The position numbers and the translations under genes were made by a program. The notes under the pieces are model-generated. The model saw only the letters and a program-made list of their open reading frames with translations. It made no database searches and was not told the origin of the DNA. DNA of 64,000 nt from Croceicoccus sp. Ery15 (lineage in GTDB: Bacteria; Pseudomonadota; Alphaproteobacteria; Sphingomonadales; Sphingomonadaceae), in the NCBI RefSeq assembly GCF_020985305.1, contig NZ_CP087588.1, positions 744,001-808,000 of the forward strand. Reading direction: 5' to 3'. This document shows positions 25,554 through 35,319 of this stretch, piece after piece. Position 1 is the stretch's first letter, and every line of letters starts with the position of its first letter.

Positions 25554-28322
25554 CTATTCCTCTCCCGGTTGCTCGTCGTCGCGGTCCTGCGTCGGATCGG
25601 GCTGCGTTTCTTCTGCGTTCCGGCCGACCATTTCCTCGACGATGGCTTCCTCGGCCTCGGTCTCGGGTGCTTCTTCCTCGTCGATGCGCGCGACCGAAAC
25701 GACATGCTCGTTCTTGCCCACATCGAACAGGCGCACACCCGCCGTATTGCGGCCCAATACACGCAGCGAGGCGAGATTGATGCGGATCAGCTTGGCCTTG
25801 TCGGTCACCAGCATCAGCTGGTCCGAGACATTGGCGGCAAAGCTGTTCACCACGGGGCCGTTGCGGGCGATATTGTCGATATTGACGATGCCCTGACCGC
25901 CGCGACCCGTCTTGCGATATTCATAGGCGGAGCTGATCTTGCCGTAACCGTTGGCACAGACGGTCAGCACGAATTCCTCCGCATCGGCCATCGCCTGTTG
26001 ATCTTCGGTCCGTTCGGCCGCGTCGTCCTTCCACGGCGCGACCTTCAGATAGGCGTCGCGCTGTTCGGAATCGGCCGTCAGCTCTTTCAGGATCGACAGC
26101 GAAACAACCTCGTCCCCGTCCTTCAAGGTCATGCCGCGCACGCCGGTCGAAGTGCGCGACTGGAATTCGCGCACATCCTCTGCGGCAAAGCGGATCGCCT
26201 TGCCGTTGCGGCTTGCCAGCAGCACGTCATGCGAGGAATCGAGCAATGCCACGCCGATCAGCCGGTCGCCCGAAGCCTCGTCGAAGCGCATGGCGAATTT
26301 GCCGTTCGACGGGATGTTGGTGAACGCGTCCATGGAATTGCGCCGCACGCTGCCCAGCGCGGTTGCGAACACCACGTGGAGTGCGCCCCAGCTGTCCTCG
26401 TCCTCCGGCAGTGGCAGCACGGTGGCGATCGTTTCGCCCGGATCGAGTGCGGGCAGTAGGTTGACAATGGGCCGCCCGCGCGTGGCCGGACCGCCCTCGG
26501 GCAGTTTCCAGACCTTGAGGCGATAGACCTTGCCGCTGGTCGAGAAGAACAGCACCGGATTATGCGTGCTGGTCACGAAGAGCGAGGATACGGCATCCTC
26601 ATCCTTGGTGCTCATCCCAGAACGGCCCTTGCCGCCGCGATGCTGCGCACGGAAGGTGGAGAGCGGAGTGCGCTTGATATAGCCGTCCATGGTGACGGTT
26701 ACGACCATATCGTCGCGCTCGATCAGATCCTCGTCGTCGACGCCGTCCCATGCGGGCGCGATCTCGCACTTGCGCGGAGTGGCGAATTTCTCGCGCACTT
26801 CCAGCAATTCGTCGCGCATCACGCCGTACAATTTCACCCGGTCGGCGAGGATCGAGAGATATTCCTTGATATCGACTGAGAGCTTTTCGAGCTCCTCGCC
26901 AATCTCGTCCCGGCCCATTGCGGTCAGGCGGTGGAGGCGCAGGTCGAGGATGGCGCGCACCTGCCGCTCGGACAGGCGATAGGCCGCGGCATCGCCCGCG
27001 TCCTCGTGGTCCTCGATCGCTTCGACAAGGCGGATATAGGGCGCGATCTCGCCCATTTCCCACTCGCGCGCCAGCAGCGTTTCGCGCGCCAGTTGCGGCG
27101 TGGCGGATCCGCGGATGATGCGCACCACCTCGTCAAGGTTCGACACCGCGATGACGAGGCCAAGCAAAATATGCGCCCGTTCGCGCGCCTTGTTCAGTTC
27201 GTACTTGGTGCGCCGCGTGATGACATCTTCGCGGAAATGGATGAAGCTTTGCAGAATGTCGCGCAGGTTCAGCGTTTCGGGCCGTCCGCCGCGGATCGCC
27301 AGCATATTGGCGGGAAAGCTCGACTGCGCGGGCGTGTAACGCCAGATCTGGTTCAGCACGACCTCGGGCGAGGCATCGCGCTTGAGGTCCACGACCACGC
27401 GCATGCCGGCACGGTTGGATTCGTCGCGAATATCGGCAATGCCCTCGATCCGCTTGTCCTTGGCGGCTTCGGCGATCTTCTCGACCAGACCCGCCTTGCC
27501 GACCTGAAACGGGATCGACGTCAGAACGATCGACTGGCGATCGCCGCGCCGTGTCTCGATCTCGTGCCGGCAGCGTTGCAGGATCGATCCGCGTCCCTCG
27601 CGATAGGCTGCGCGCGCGCCTGCCTGACCAAGGATCAGCGGCGCGGTCGGGAAATCCGGACCGGGGATGATTTCGAACAATTCGTCGATCGAAATCGCCG
27701 GATTGTCCATCATCGCAAGACAGCCGTCGATCACCTCGCCCAGATTATGCGGCGGGATATTGGTCGCCATGCCGACCGCGATGCCGCCCGCGCCATTGAC
27801 CAGAAGGTTCGGGAAGCGTGCGGGCAGGACAGAAGGTTCCTGTTCGGAACCGTCGTAGTTATCGACGAAATCGACCGTATCCTTGTCGAGATCGTTCAGC
27901 AGCGGTTCCGCAGCCTTGGCCAGACGGCTTTCGGTATAGCGCATGGCTGCCGGCGGATCGGGGTCCATCGAACCGAAGTTCCCCTGACCGTCGATCAGCG
28001 GCAGGCGCATCGACCAGTCCTGCGTCATGCGGGCCAGCGCGTCATAAATCGCACTGTCGCCATGCGGGTGGTACGAACCCATCACCTCACCGACGATCTT
28101 CGCGGATTTGCGGAAGGGGCGGTTCGAATGGTAGCCGCCGACCTGCGCGGCATAGAGAATGCGGCGGTGAACCGGCTTCAGCCCGTCGCGCACATCGGGC
28201 AGCGCGCGGGCCACGATCACGCTCATCGCGTAATCGAGATAGCTGGTCTTCATCTCGTCGACGATGTCGATCGGTTCGATGTCGGGGCCAGGCTGCGAGG
28301 GAAGCTCGGTAATATCGTTCAC
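25554..28322 (-). CDS. gyrA: DNA gyrase subunit A
   Basis: 922 residues. The cleavage-religation subunit that introduces negative supercoils together with GyrB. The catalytic tyrosine is in [11 protein letters not shown]. The quinolone-resistance region [16 protein letters not shown] carries Ser at the first hotspot, the sensitive form. The C-terminal beta-pinwheel follows, with the GyrA box present as QHRGGKG rather than the common QRRGGKG. An acidic C-terminal tail closes the protein. gyrB is elsewhere; parE is at 38.9 kb. Confidence 0.97.
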   Translation of the reverse strand: MNDITELPSQPGPDIEPIDIVDEMKTSYLDYAMSVIVARALPDVRDGLKPVHRRILYAAQVGGYHSNRPFRKSAKIVGEVMGSYHPHGDSAIYDALARMTQDWSMRLPLIDGQGNFGSMDPDPPAAMRYTESRLAKAAEPLLNDLDKDTVDFVDNYDGSEQEPSVLPARFPNLLVNGAGGIAVGMATNIPPHNLGEVIDGCLAMMDNPAISIDELFEIIPGPDFPTAPLILGQAGARAAYREGRGSILQRCRHEIETRRGDRQSIVLTSIPFQVGKAGLVEKIAEAAKDKRIEGIADIRDESNRAGMRVVVDLKRDASPEVVLNQIWRYTPAQSSFPANMLAIRGGRPETLNLRDILQSFIHFREDVITRRTKYELNKARERAHILLGLVIAVSNLDEVVRIIRGSATPQLARETLLAREWEMGEIAPYIRLVEAIEDHEDAGDAAAYRLSERQVRAILDLRLHRLTAMGRDEIGEELEKLSVDIKEYLSILADRVKLYGVMRDELLEVREKFATPRKCEIAPAWDGVDDEDLIERDDMVVTVTMDGYIKRTPLSTFRAQHRGGKGRSGMSTKDEDAVSSLFVTSTHNPVLFFSTSGKVYRLKVWKLPEGGPATRGRPIVNLLPALDPGETIATVLPLPEDEDSWGALHVVFATALGSVRRNSMDAFTNIPSNGKFAMRFDEASGDRLIGVALLDSSHDVLLASRNGKAIRFAAEDVREFQSRTSTGVRGMTLKDGDEVVSLSILKELTADSEQRDAYLKVAPWKDDAAERTEDQQAMADAEEFVLTVCANGYGKISSAYEYRKTGRGGQGIVNIDNIARNGPVVNSFAANVSDQLMLVTDKAKLIRINLASLRVLGRNTAGVRLFDVGKNEHVVSVARIDEEEAPETEAEEAIVEEMVGRNAEETQPDPTQDRDDEQPGEE

Positions 28323-28691
28323 TGGGGGTCTGCTCTATAGCGTCTTCTGACTGTCTTATCGGTCTGGCAGACTAGGCGAGGGCGCCCGCCAAGGCCAGCG
28401 AAGCAAGGCGTAACCGGGCGTTCGGCGCAGCGTTTTCCACAGTCGCCCGCCCAGTCTGGCGCGCTTTGGTCCGGCACAGGGCACCAGAGCGTCCGTGGTG
28501 CGTTCCCATTCAATCCGCGTTCAGTCGCTTTCGCGTATGAAGGGTGCGTGATTTAAGAAATATAAGGCGCGAACCGGTTGCCATGCGGGACATTCCCCGC
28601 CATCTGGTTCGCGCTTTTTTATGAGAGATACGGCCCGTCCGCGCTTCCCTCGGCGCGTGGGCCACAGCCTGAAAGCCTAAAGGAGTTTTTG
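28323..28691. other. 369-bp region between gyrA and the TPR gene
   Basis: This holds the divergent promoters for gyrA (minus) and the TPR gene (plus). I could not place -35/-10 boxes with confidence. Its one clear feature is the hairpin-plus-T-run at 28567-28620; AGGAG at 28681-28685 is the Shine-Dalgarno of the TPR gene. No open frame here has coding character on either strand. Confidence 0.5.
28567..28620 (+). terminator. Orphan intrinsic terminator (leader attenuator or small-RNA end)
   Basis: GCGCGAACC (28567-28575) pairs perfectly with GGTTCGCGC (28606-28614), enclosing an inner GCGGG/CCCGC stem, and is followed by six Ts. It has plus-strand polarity, but no plus-strand gene ends upstream: the preceding gene, gyrA, reads away on the other strand. 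It therefore must end a short transcript starting within about 200 bases, or act as an attenuator for the downstream TPR gene. Confidence 0.65.
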
Positions 28692-30047
28692 ATGAAGCGT
28701 TCCGTTTCGCACGTGGCCATGGCCCTGGCGCTTACGCTGGGCACTGCTGGCGCCATCGGCGTTGCTGCCCCTGCCTATGCGCAAAAGCAGCCCAAGATGG
28801 AGATTTCCAAGGAATTTCAGCCCCATGCAGTCGCCATTCAGGAATCGGTGAACGGTTCGGCCGAAAATCCGCAGGTCGCTGCCAGCCAGCAGCAGGCCAT
28901 GGATGCGCTGAACAAGGTGCTGGGCGCACGTGACGATGCTTCGCGCGCGGCCGCACAGGCCGAACTGGATGCGGCGCGTGCCAATGTCGACCAACAGATG
29001 GGCGGCGTTCTTGCAAAGTTAAATGCCGGTCGCCCGACGTTGTCGACGGCGGATGACAAGCTGTTCTTCGGTCAGATGGAGCAGAACGTCGGCCAGAAAA
29101 TGGCCGATTTCGCCATGCAGCAAAGCGGCATCCAGCTGATGATCGACAGCGGCAAGCTGCCGCCCGAAGAACTGCCGAAATATCATTATTTCGCCGGTCT
29201 TTCGGCGTTCAACTCGCAAAACTATGCCGATGCGCGCACGTCGCTGCAAAAGGCAGTCGACGGCGGCTATGTCGACGGCGGGGCAGAAAAGATGCTGGTC
29301 GATTCCTATTTGCGCGACAATATGACCGCAGAGGGGCTGACCAAGCTGAAATCGATGATCACTGCCAAGATGGCCGCCGGTCAGCCGGTGCCCGAAGGCT
29401 GGGCATTCGATGGTCTGGCCGCGTCGGTGAACCAGAACCAGCGCGATCAGGCGTTCGACTGGGCGTTGCTGACGCTGCAGACCGACAGCCGTGCGCAGGC
29501 GCGCGGGCAGGCCTATAATATTTTCGAGGCCTATACCCCGAACTATAGCGACGAGGAGCAGCTCGATGTGCTGCGTCTTATGTCGCGTGACAATGGCATC
29601 ACCGAAAGCCGTCAGGCGCTGACCTATCTGGAACTGATGCAGCCACTGCGTCGTCCGGGCGAGGCGAAGACCTTTACCGACAAGGGCACGCAGCTTCCCG
29701 CCGGCCATTCCATGGTGACCGAAGCCAAGCGCGTGGGCGCGGAGCGTTACGATTCGACGCTGCGCGAACTGAACGCCGACGCATCGGGTGCGACCGGCAA
29801 TGGCGCGGTGGCAATCGCTGACACCTATCTGGGTTACGGCAAGGCTGCCGAGGCCGAAGCGGCCTATCGCAAGGGTCTGGAAACCGGCGCTGCCGACAAG
29901 GCAAAGGCACAGATGGGCCTGGGTATCGCGCTGGCCGATCAGGGCAAATATGCCGAAGCCAAGCAGGCTTTCGGTCAGGTCACGACGGGCAATCGTGCAT
30001 CGCTGGCAAAGGCGTGGATCGCCTATGTCGACAACAAGGCGGGCTGA
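28692..30047 (+). CDS. Secreted TPR-repeat protein
   Basis: 451 residues from ATG 28692, with AGGAG 6 bases upstream. Signal peptide of about 30 residues (start MKRSVSHVAMALALTLG, cleavage AYA|Q). The mature protein is helical and Ala/Gln-rich; tetratricopeptide-like helix pairs are visible at YHYFAGLSAFNSQNYADAR (about residue 170) and at the C-terminus in AIADTYLGYGKAAEAEAAY and IALADQGKYAEAKQAF. It is probably a periplasmic scaffold. No function can be assigned. It stands alone, with a terminator behind it and the orphan hairpin before it. Confidence 0.8.
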   Translation: MKRSVSHVAMALALTLGTAGAIGVAAPAYAQKQPKMEISKEFQPHAVAIQESVNGSAENPQVAASQQQAMDALNKVLGARDDASRAAAQAELDAARANVDQQMGGVLAKLNAGRPTLSTADDKLFFGQMEQNVGQKMADFAMQQSGIQLMIDSGKLPPEELPKYHYFAGLSAFNSQNYADARTSLQKAVDGGYVDGGAEKMLVDSYLRDNMTAEGLTKLKSMITAKMAAGQPVPEGWAFDGLAASVNQNQRDQAFDWALLTLQTDSRAQARGQAYNIFEAYTPNYSDEEQLDVLRLMSRDNGITESRQALTYLELMQPLRRPGEAKTFTDKGTQLPAGHSMVTEAKRVGAERYDSTLRELNADASGATGNGAVAIADTYLGYGKAAEAEAAYRKGLETGAADKAKAQMGLGIALADQGKYAEAKQAFGQVTTGNRASLAKAWIAYVDNKAG

Positions 30048-30070
30048 TCTGCCGATTATCGACACGGAAA

Positions 30071-30097
30071 GGGCGGCCTTTGCGGGCCGCCCTTTTT
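30071..30097 (+). terminator. Rho-independent terminator of the TPR gene
   Basis: GGGCGGCC (30071-30078) pairs with GGCCGCCC (30085-30092) around a 6-base loop, then TTTTT. It lies 24 bases after the TPR stop codon and before the convergent NYN gene. Confidence 0.9.
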
Positions 30098-30120
30098 CGT
30101 TGGTTCGGTGCTGAATTGTT

Positions 30121-30852
30121 TCAGCGCAGGCGTTTGACGACCAGATGGCCGTCCTTTTCCTTTACCTCGAAATGTTCGAGCGAGCGCAGCAAATCGCTCA
30201 GTCTTTTATAGCCATAATTGCGCACGTCGAAACTGGACCGGTTGCCCGCGATCTGGCCGACTTCGCTCAACCGCGCATAGCCTTCGCCATCGCGCCGGGC
30301 ATTGCGCCATGACTTGCCCAGCAGATCGATCATCTCGTCATCCACTTTCGGCTTGCTGTCGGACTTGGGCTCGGTGGTCGGGGTTTCGGTTTCCTCGACT
30401 TCCTCGTCGCCTGCGATCAGCGCGTCGATATCGATGAAACGCGTGCAGGCATTCTGGAACGCCTCGGGCGCCTTGGCGCTGCCGAATCCATAGACTGTCA
30501 GCCCGTCCTGCCGCAGCCGGGTGACCAGCGGGGTGAAATCGCTGTCACTGCTCATAATGCCGAAACCGTCGACCTTGCCTTGATACAGCAGATCGATCGC
30601 ATCGATGGTCATCGCCATGTCCGTGGCGTTCTTGCCCTTGGTCAGGTCGAACTGCTGCTGGGGGCGAATGCCATAGCGATTGGTAAGTCCGGCCCATTTC
30701 GTCAGCGCGGGCTTGGCCCAATTGCCATAGGCGCGGCGGATGTTGACCTGTCCCAGCTTGGCCAAGGCGGTCAGGACGGGATCGATACCGCGCGGCGTGG
30801 TGTTATCCGCGTCGATCAGCAGGGCGATGTTCTTAAGCGATTCTTCGGTCAT
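30121..30852 (-). CDS. NYN-domain protein with C-terminal OST-HTH/LOTUS-like domain
   Basis: 243 residues from ATG 30852. The N-terminal NYN (LabA/PIN-like) domain has the metal-binding acids of this nuclease fold: ALLIDADNTT (about residues 10-19), KNATDMAMTIDAIDLLY and IMSSDSDFTPLV. An acidic linker (EEVEETETPTTEPKSDSKP) leads to a C-terminal domain of about 70 residues, with LGKSWRNARRDGEGYARLSEVG and FDVRNYGYKRLSDLLRSL, matching the OST-HTH/LOTUS RNA-binding fold. It probably acts on RNA; the target is unknown. Convergent with the TPR gene. Confidence 0.85.
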   Translation of the reverse strand: MTEESLKNIALLIDADNTTPRGIDPVLTALAKLGQVNIRRAYGNWAKPALTKWAGLTNRYGIRPQQQFDLTKGKNATDMAMTIDAIDLLYQGKVDGFGIMSSDSDFTPLVTRLRQDGLTVYGFGSAKAPEAFQNACTRFIDIDALIAGDEEVEETETPTTEPKSDSKPKVDDEMIDLLGKSWRNARRDGEGYARLSEVGQIAGNRSSFDVRNYGYKRLSDLLRSLEHFEVKEKDGHLVVKRLR

Positions 30853-30912
30853 GAACCGCGATGTGTGGCTGCGGCGTGCCGATTGCAAGCGGGCCTTCGC
30901 CTGTAACCGGAA

Positions 30913-31254
30913 TCAGCCGCGACGGCGACGACCGCGTGCGCGCGGCTGCATTTCGTCGACCAGCTGGCGGAACAGATCGGGACGGACGATTCGTTCGAAC
31001 TGGAAACCGGCGCGGCCATCGGCCACCCAGATGACATGCGCCTCAATCCGGCCGATGACAGGCAGACGGATCAGCACGCGCTCGCCCCGACCCAGCGGGC
31101 TTTCGCCCGCAATCATAAATCCGTTGGCCGAAAGATTGACGATCTGGAGATGCACGTCGCCCAGCCGGCGATGCTCTGCCAGAACCGGAAAGTCGACCGG
31201 GTGCCGCGCTGCGCGCCGAAGATCGGTTACCGATAGTTGCGCCCCGCCAAGCAC
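30913..31254 (-). CDS. PilZ-domain protein
   Basis: 113 residues, a single PilZ domain. The c-di-GMP binding RxxxR is present as LRRAARHPV near residue 13, and the second motif (D/N)xSxxG as NLSANGF at about residues 40-46. Binding of c-di-GMP is therefore expected. A basic C-terminus, RARGRRRRG, follows. It lies 60 bases upstream of the NYN gene on the same strand and may be co-transcribed with it. No cyclase or phosphodiesterase gene is nearby. Confidence 0.88.
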   Translation of the reverse strand: MLGGAQLSVTDLRRAARHPVDFPVLAEHRRLGDVHLQIVNLSANGFMIAGESPLGRGERVLIRLPVIGRIEAHVIWVADGRAGFQFERIVRPDLFRQLVDEMQPRARGRRRRG

Positions 31255-31344
31255 TGCTCATCTCCTTCAAGGTCCGGAAGACCGAGCCTAAGCGGAAATG
31301 GCGAATAAAACGTTAAATATGTTGTGTTTGGAGTCGGGTGCGGC

Positions 31345-32580
31345 TCAGGCTTTCCGGGTCAGCAGTCCGTGCCGCTTTTTCCCCAGCGACAGCTTGATCG
31401 TCTGTCCGCCCGCAGGCTGCACGATCATCTGCGGATCGCCGACGGCGGCATCGTCCAGCCTGACCGCGCCTTCGGCCACCTTGCGTTTTGCCTCGCCATT
31501 CGACTTGGTGAAACCGATGGCGGTCAGCGCGGCGACTAGCGGCATGCCTTCGGCAGGGATGGCAAGTTCGGGCAGATCGTCGCCCACGCCGCCCTTGGCG
31601 AACACATCTTCTGCCGTTTTTCGCGCACTGGCGGCGGCATCCGCGCCGCGGCACAGGCTCGTCACCTCGTCCGCAAGGAGGATCTTGGCATCGTTAATGG
31701 CACTGCCTTCCAGCGATTCCAGCTGCGCGATTTCGTCCAGCGGGACATCGGTGAACAGGCGCAGGAAACGCCCGACGTCACGGTCGTCGCAATTGCGCCA
31801 ATATTGCCAGAAATCATAGGCGGGCAGCATGTCTTCGTTCAGCCAGACCGCGCCCGCGACCGTCTTGCCCATCTTGGTGCCATCGGCCGTGGTCAGCAGC
31901 GGAGTGGTGACGCCGAACACCTCGGTCCCGTCCATCCGGCGGGCCAGTTCGACGCCATTGACGATATTGCCCCACTGGTCGCTGCCGCCCATTTGCAGGC
32001 GACACCCCATCCGCTGCGACAATTCGCGGAAGTCATAGGCCTGCAGGATCATATAGTTGAATTCGAGGAAGCTGAGCGATTGCTCGCGGTCGAGCCGCAT
32101 CTTCACCGAATCGAAGCTGAGCATCCGGTTGACCGAGAAATGGCGGCCCACCTCGCGCAGGAAAGGGATATATTCGAGCTTGTCGAGCCAGTCGGCATTA
32201 TCGACCATGACGGCATCGGTGGGACCGTCGCCAAAGGTGATGAATCGTTCGAACACGGTACGGATCGAGGCGACATTGGCCGCGATCTTTTCCTCGCTCA
32301 ACAGGCTGCGTGCTTCATCCTTGAAGCTGGGGTCGCCGATCTTGCCGGTGCCGCCACCCATCAGCACGATCGGCTTGTGCCCGGCCTGTTGCAGGCGGCG
32401 CAGCAGCATGATCTGGACCATGCCGCCGACATGCAGTGACGGGGCGGTGGGGTCGAAACCGATATATCCGGATATGATCCCGCGACTTGCCAGCGCGTCG
32501 AGCGCGGCGGCATCGGTCATCTGGTGGATATAGCCCCGCTCGTCCAGCAGGCGCAGCAGATCGGAAGTGTACTGGCTCAT
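31345..32580 (-). CDS. tyrS: Tyrosyl-tRNA synthetase
   Basis: 411 residues from ATG 32580. Class I aminoacyl-tRNA synthetase. The HIGH-type motif appears as [17 protein letters not shown] (HVG at about residues 50-52) and the KMSKS-type loop as DGTKMGKTV at about 230. The tyrosine-site sequence YMILQAYDF and GGSDQWGNI are typical. A C-terminal S4 domain ([18 protein letters not shown]) binds tRNA. It is divergent from the DOMON-like gene. Confidence 0.96.
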   Translation of the reverse strand: MSQYTSDLLRLLDERGYIHQMTDAAALDALASRGIISGYIGFDPTAPSLHVGGMVQIMLLRRLQQAGHKPIVLMGGGTGKIGDPSFKDEARSLLSEEKIAANVASIRTVFERFITFGDGPTDAVMVDNADWLDKLEYIPFLREVGRHFSVNRMLSFDSVKMRLDREQSLSFLEFNYMILQAYDFRELSQRMGCRLQMGGSDQWGNIVNGVELARRMDGTEVFGVTTPLLTTADGTKMGKTVAGAVWLNEDMLPAYDFWQYWRNCDDRDVGRFLRLFTDVPLDEIAQLESLEGSAINDAKILLADEVTSLCRGADAAASARKTAEDVFAKGGVGDDLPELAIPAEGMPLVAALTAIGFTKSNGEAKRKVAEGAVRLDDAAVGDPQMIVQPAGGQTIKLSLGKKRHGLLTRKA

Positions 32581-32704
32581 AATGGCGGCGCGGTTAGCAC
32601 GGGTGGGGCCATGCGCAAAGGCGTCACGGCGAAAAGGCGCAGTTTTCACACAGGCTGCATCGGGGGAGATTGCGCCGCCGCGAAGGCTTGGGCAGGAAGG
32701 GGCG

Positions 32705-33241
32705 ATGTCCCGCCTGATCTGCCATCCCGAAACCCCGCCTCTCGCTGTCGAGAGGGTGGAGGCGCAACTGATCCGCCTGCCTGCCGCAGGGGCGAGTACG
32801 GGGGCCTTGCTGGCGCGTTACCGCATCACCGGTATCGGCAGGCTGGTGATGCCCGCATTTACGGGGCGCGGGCGCGAGGACGGGCTGTGGAAGCATAGCT
32901 GCGCCGAATTGTTCCTTGCCCCCGAAACGCCCGGCTATCGCGAATATAATTTTGCCCCCACCGGTCGCTGGGCCGCCTATGATTTCCGCGACTATCGCAA
33001 GCCTGCGGGGGAATACGAGCCGTTGGAAATCCCCGAAATCTCGGTCCGGACCGGCGACACCATGGCCGTATTGGATGCAAGGCTTAACCCGCGCGAGATT
33101 ACCGGCTTCGTCCGCGCCAACCTGTCGATGGTGATCGAGGAAGAGGGCGGTCATCTGTCATACTGGGCACTGGCCCATCCGGGCGACCGGCCCGATTTCC
33201 ATCATCCCGATTCCTTTCTGCACCAGATCGAGCCTGCCTGA
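32705..33241 (+). CDS. DOMON-like domain protein
   Basis: 178 residues from ATG 32705, with AGGAAGG close upstream. The central part [20 protein letters not shown] and FNFAP-like [14 protein letters not shown] is typical of bacterial DOMON-like proteins, beta-sandwich domains thought to bind sugars or haem. No signal peptide is seen. The stop overlaps the start of the NamZ-like gene by one base (TGATG), so the pair is likely co-translated and may share a carbohydrate substrate; that link is inference. Confidence 0.75.
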   Translation: MSRLICHPETPPLAVERVEAQLIRLPAAGASTGALLARYRITGIGRLVMPAFTGRGREDGLWKHSCAELFLAPETPGYREYNFAPTGRWAAYDFRDYRKPAGEYEPLEIPEISVRTGDTMAVLDARLNPREITGFVRANLSMVIEEEGGHLSYWALAHPGDRPDFHHPDSFLHQIEPA

Positions 33242-34458
33242 TGTCCTATCCTTCCGTGAAATTCGGTATCGACCGACTGCTGGCCGATCCGGCCCTGCGC
33301 GCGCCGCTGCGGGGCAAGCGCGTCGCGCTGGTCGCGCATCCGGCGTCGGTGACGGCGGAGCTGACGCACTCGCTCGACGCATTGATGGCCTGCGACGATA
33401 TCGAGATCACGGCCGCGTTCGGCCCGCAACACGGGCTGAAGGGCGACAAGCAGGACAATATGGTCGAGACGGCGGACGAGACCGATCCGGCCTACGGCAT
33501 TCCGGTTTTCAGCCTTTACGGCGAAGTCCGCCGGCCGAGCGGTCAGATGATGTCGACGGCGGATGTGTTCCTGTTCGATCTTCAGGATCTGGGCTGCCGG
33601 ATCTACACCTTTGTCACCACGCTGCTCTACATGCTGGAGGCCGCGGCCGAGGCAGGGAAAGAGGTATGGGTGCTCGACCGGCCCAATCCGGCGGGGCGTC
33701 CGGTGGAGGGAACACTGCTGCTGCCCGGGCAGGAAAGTTTCGTCGGGGCAGGGCCAATGGTGATGCGCCACGGGCTGACACTGGGGGAAATGGGGCACTG
33801 GTTTGTGCGCCACTTCGGTCTGGATGTGGCCTATCGCGTGATCGAAATGGACGGCTGGCAGCCCGATGCCGCAGCCGGTTTCGGCTGGCCCGAAGATCGT
33901 ATCTGGATCAACCCCAGCCCCAATGCCGCCAATCTCAACATGGCACGCGCCTATGCCGGCACGGTGATGATCGAGGGGGCGACGGTTTCCGAAGGACGCG
34001 GCACGACGCGCCCGCTGGAAGTGTTGTTCGGCGCGCCCGATCTGGATGCCAGGGCCGTGCTGGCCGAAATGCAAAGCTTTGCGCCCGAATGGCTGGCAGG
34101 GTGCGCGCTACGCGAATGCTGGTTCGAGCCGACCTTTCACAAGCATGCCGGAACGCTGTGTTCGGGGCTGATGGTCCATGCAGAAGAGCCGTTCTATGAC
34201 CATGCCGCTTTCCGCCCTTGGCGTTTGCAGGCACTGGCGTTCAAGGCGATCCGTAGGCTCTATCCGGATTACGACCTGTGGCGCGATTTTCCCTATGAGT
34301 ATGAATTCGACCGGCTGGCTATCGATGTGATCAATGGCGGTCCGGCCTTGCGCGAATGGGTCGACGATCCGGCGTCCACACCCGCCGGTCTGGAAGCCGT
34401 CGCGGGCGCGGACGAAGCCCGCTGGCGCAGGGAAATCGCACCTTTCCTGCTTTATTGA
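33241..34458 (+). CDS. Exo-beta-N-acetylmuramidase NamZ family (DUF1343, GH171)
   Basis: 405 residues. Family features are VALVAHPASVTAELTHSLDAL near the N-terminus, AFGPQHGLKGDKQDNM (about residues 60-75), DLQDLGCRIYTFVTTLLYML and LDRPNPAGRPVEG. NamZ removes terminal MurNAc from peptidoglycan fragments. Unlike NamZ of Bacteroidetes, no signal peptide is visible here, so a cytoplasmic role in muropeptide recycling is suggested, in line with the AmpG-like permease at 1.9 kb. Its 3' end overlaps the convergent dioxygenase gene by 7 bases. Confidence 0.85.
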   Translation: MSYPSVKFGIDRLLADPALRAPLRGKRVALVAHPASVTAELTHSLDALMACDDIEITAAFGPQHGLKGDKQDNMVETADETDPAYGIPVFSLYGEVRRPSGQMMSTADVFLFDLQDLGCRIYTFVTTLLYMLEAAAEAGKEVWVLDRPNPAGRPVEGTLLLPGQESFVGAGPMVMRHGLTLGEMGHWFVRHFGLDVAYRVIEMDGWQPDAAAGFGWPEDRIWINPSPNAANLNMARAYAGTVMIEGATVSEGRGTTRPLEVLFGAPDLDARAVLAEMQSFAPEWLAGCALRECWFEPTFHKHAGTLCSGLMVHAEEPFYDHAAFRPWRLQALAFKAIRRLYPDYDLWRDFPYEYEFDRLAIDVINGGPALREWVDDPASTPAGLEAVAGADEARWRREIAPFLLY

Positions 34459-35243
34459 AGCGTCGCGAACGAGGCGGGGTCGCCGAAGCCGACCGACGTC
34501 ATCGAAAGCGCGCCGTCGATCGTGTCGTTAAAGAGCGACACGGCATCGCCCGCAAGCCGCGCCCCTGCGGCATAGAGTAGCGGCAGATAATGTTCGCCGC
34601 TGTTGATCGCCTTGGCGGCGGGCTGGTCGTCGGGAGCGAAACCGCTGATCGCATCGTCGTCGCCCGCGATCAGCGCCCGGTTGATGCGCGACTGGAAGTC
34701 GATCGCCCAGTCGGGCCGTGTGCCGGCGCTTTGCCGCCATAGCGCCAGATTATGGACGATATTTCCGCTCGCCGCGATCAGAATGCCTTCGTCGCGCAGG
34801 CTGCCCAGCTTGCGGCCGATTTCCAGATGGCGCGGCGGGGGTGCTGTCATATCCACGCTCATTGCGACGACCGGGATATCGGCATCGGGGAACATCGGCA
34901 GCAGCGTGCCCCACACGCCATGGTCGAAGCCATAGGCATCGTCGAGTTCGGCATTGCCGATCATCTCCGCAACGCGTGCCGCCAATGACGGATCGCCCGG
35001 CGCGGCGTAGCGCATATCGTACAAGGCTTGGGGAAAGCCGCGAAAATCATGGATCGTCTGCGGCGAGGGCGAGCCGGTCAGCCGCGTACCGCCGCGCGTC
35101 TCCCAATGGGCGGTGATGCTGACGATCGCCTTGGGACGGGGCAGGGCACGGCCCAAAGCCTCTAGCCCCGCGCGTTCGGGATTGTCGGTGATCATGGTTA
35201 TGGGCGATCCATGCCCAAGGAACAGGGAATGCTGTCTGGTCAT
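34452..35243 (-). CDS. ygiD: DODA-type extradiol aromatic-ring dioxygenase (YgiD family)
   Basis: 263 residues from ATG 35243. The zinc/iron ligands of the LigB/DODA superfamily are in place: His in LGHGSP (about residue 12), His in SITAHWETRGG (about 50), His in YGFDHGVWGTLLPMF (about 110) and SGNIVHNL (about 165). E. coli YgiD is a zinc-dependent 4,5-DOPA dioxygenase; the physiological substrate here is unknown. It is convergent with and overlaps the NamZ-like gene. Confidence 0.85.
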   Translation of the reverse strand: MTRQHSLFLGHGSPITMITDNPERAGLEALGRALPRPKAIVSITAHWETRGGTRLTGSPSPQTIHDFRGFPQALYDMRYAAPGDPSLAARVAEMIGNAELDDAYGFDHGVWGTLLPMFPDADIPVVAMSVDMTAPPPRHLEIGRKLGSLRDEGILIAASGNIVHNLALWRQSAGTRPDWAIDFQSRINRALIAGDDDAISGFAPDDQPAAKAINSGEHYLPLLYAAGARLAGDAVSLFNDTIDGALSMTSVGFGDPASFATLQ

Positions 35244-35319
35244 GCCGCCCATGTGGCAAGAGCAGACCATGTCGCCAAGAAGGCACAGGAATGTGCCTGG
35301 GCCTAAGGGAGTCTCCGGC

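Noticed and set aside
26931..28340. Long open frame (469 codons) on the plus strand opposite gyrA
   Set aside because: It mirrors the codon periodicity of gyrA, has no family motif, and has Arg/His/Asp-rich composition typical of antisense frames in GC-rich DNA.
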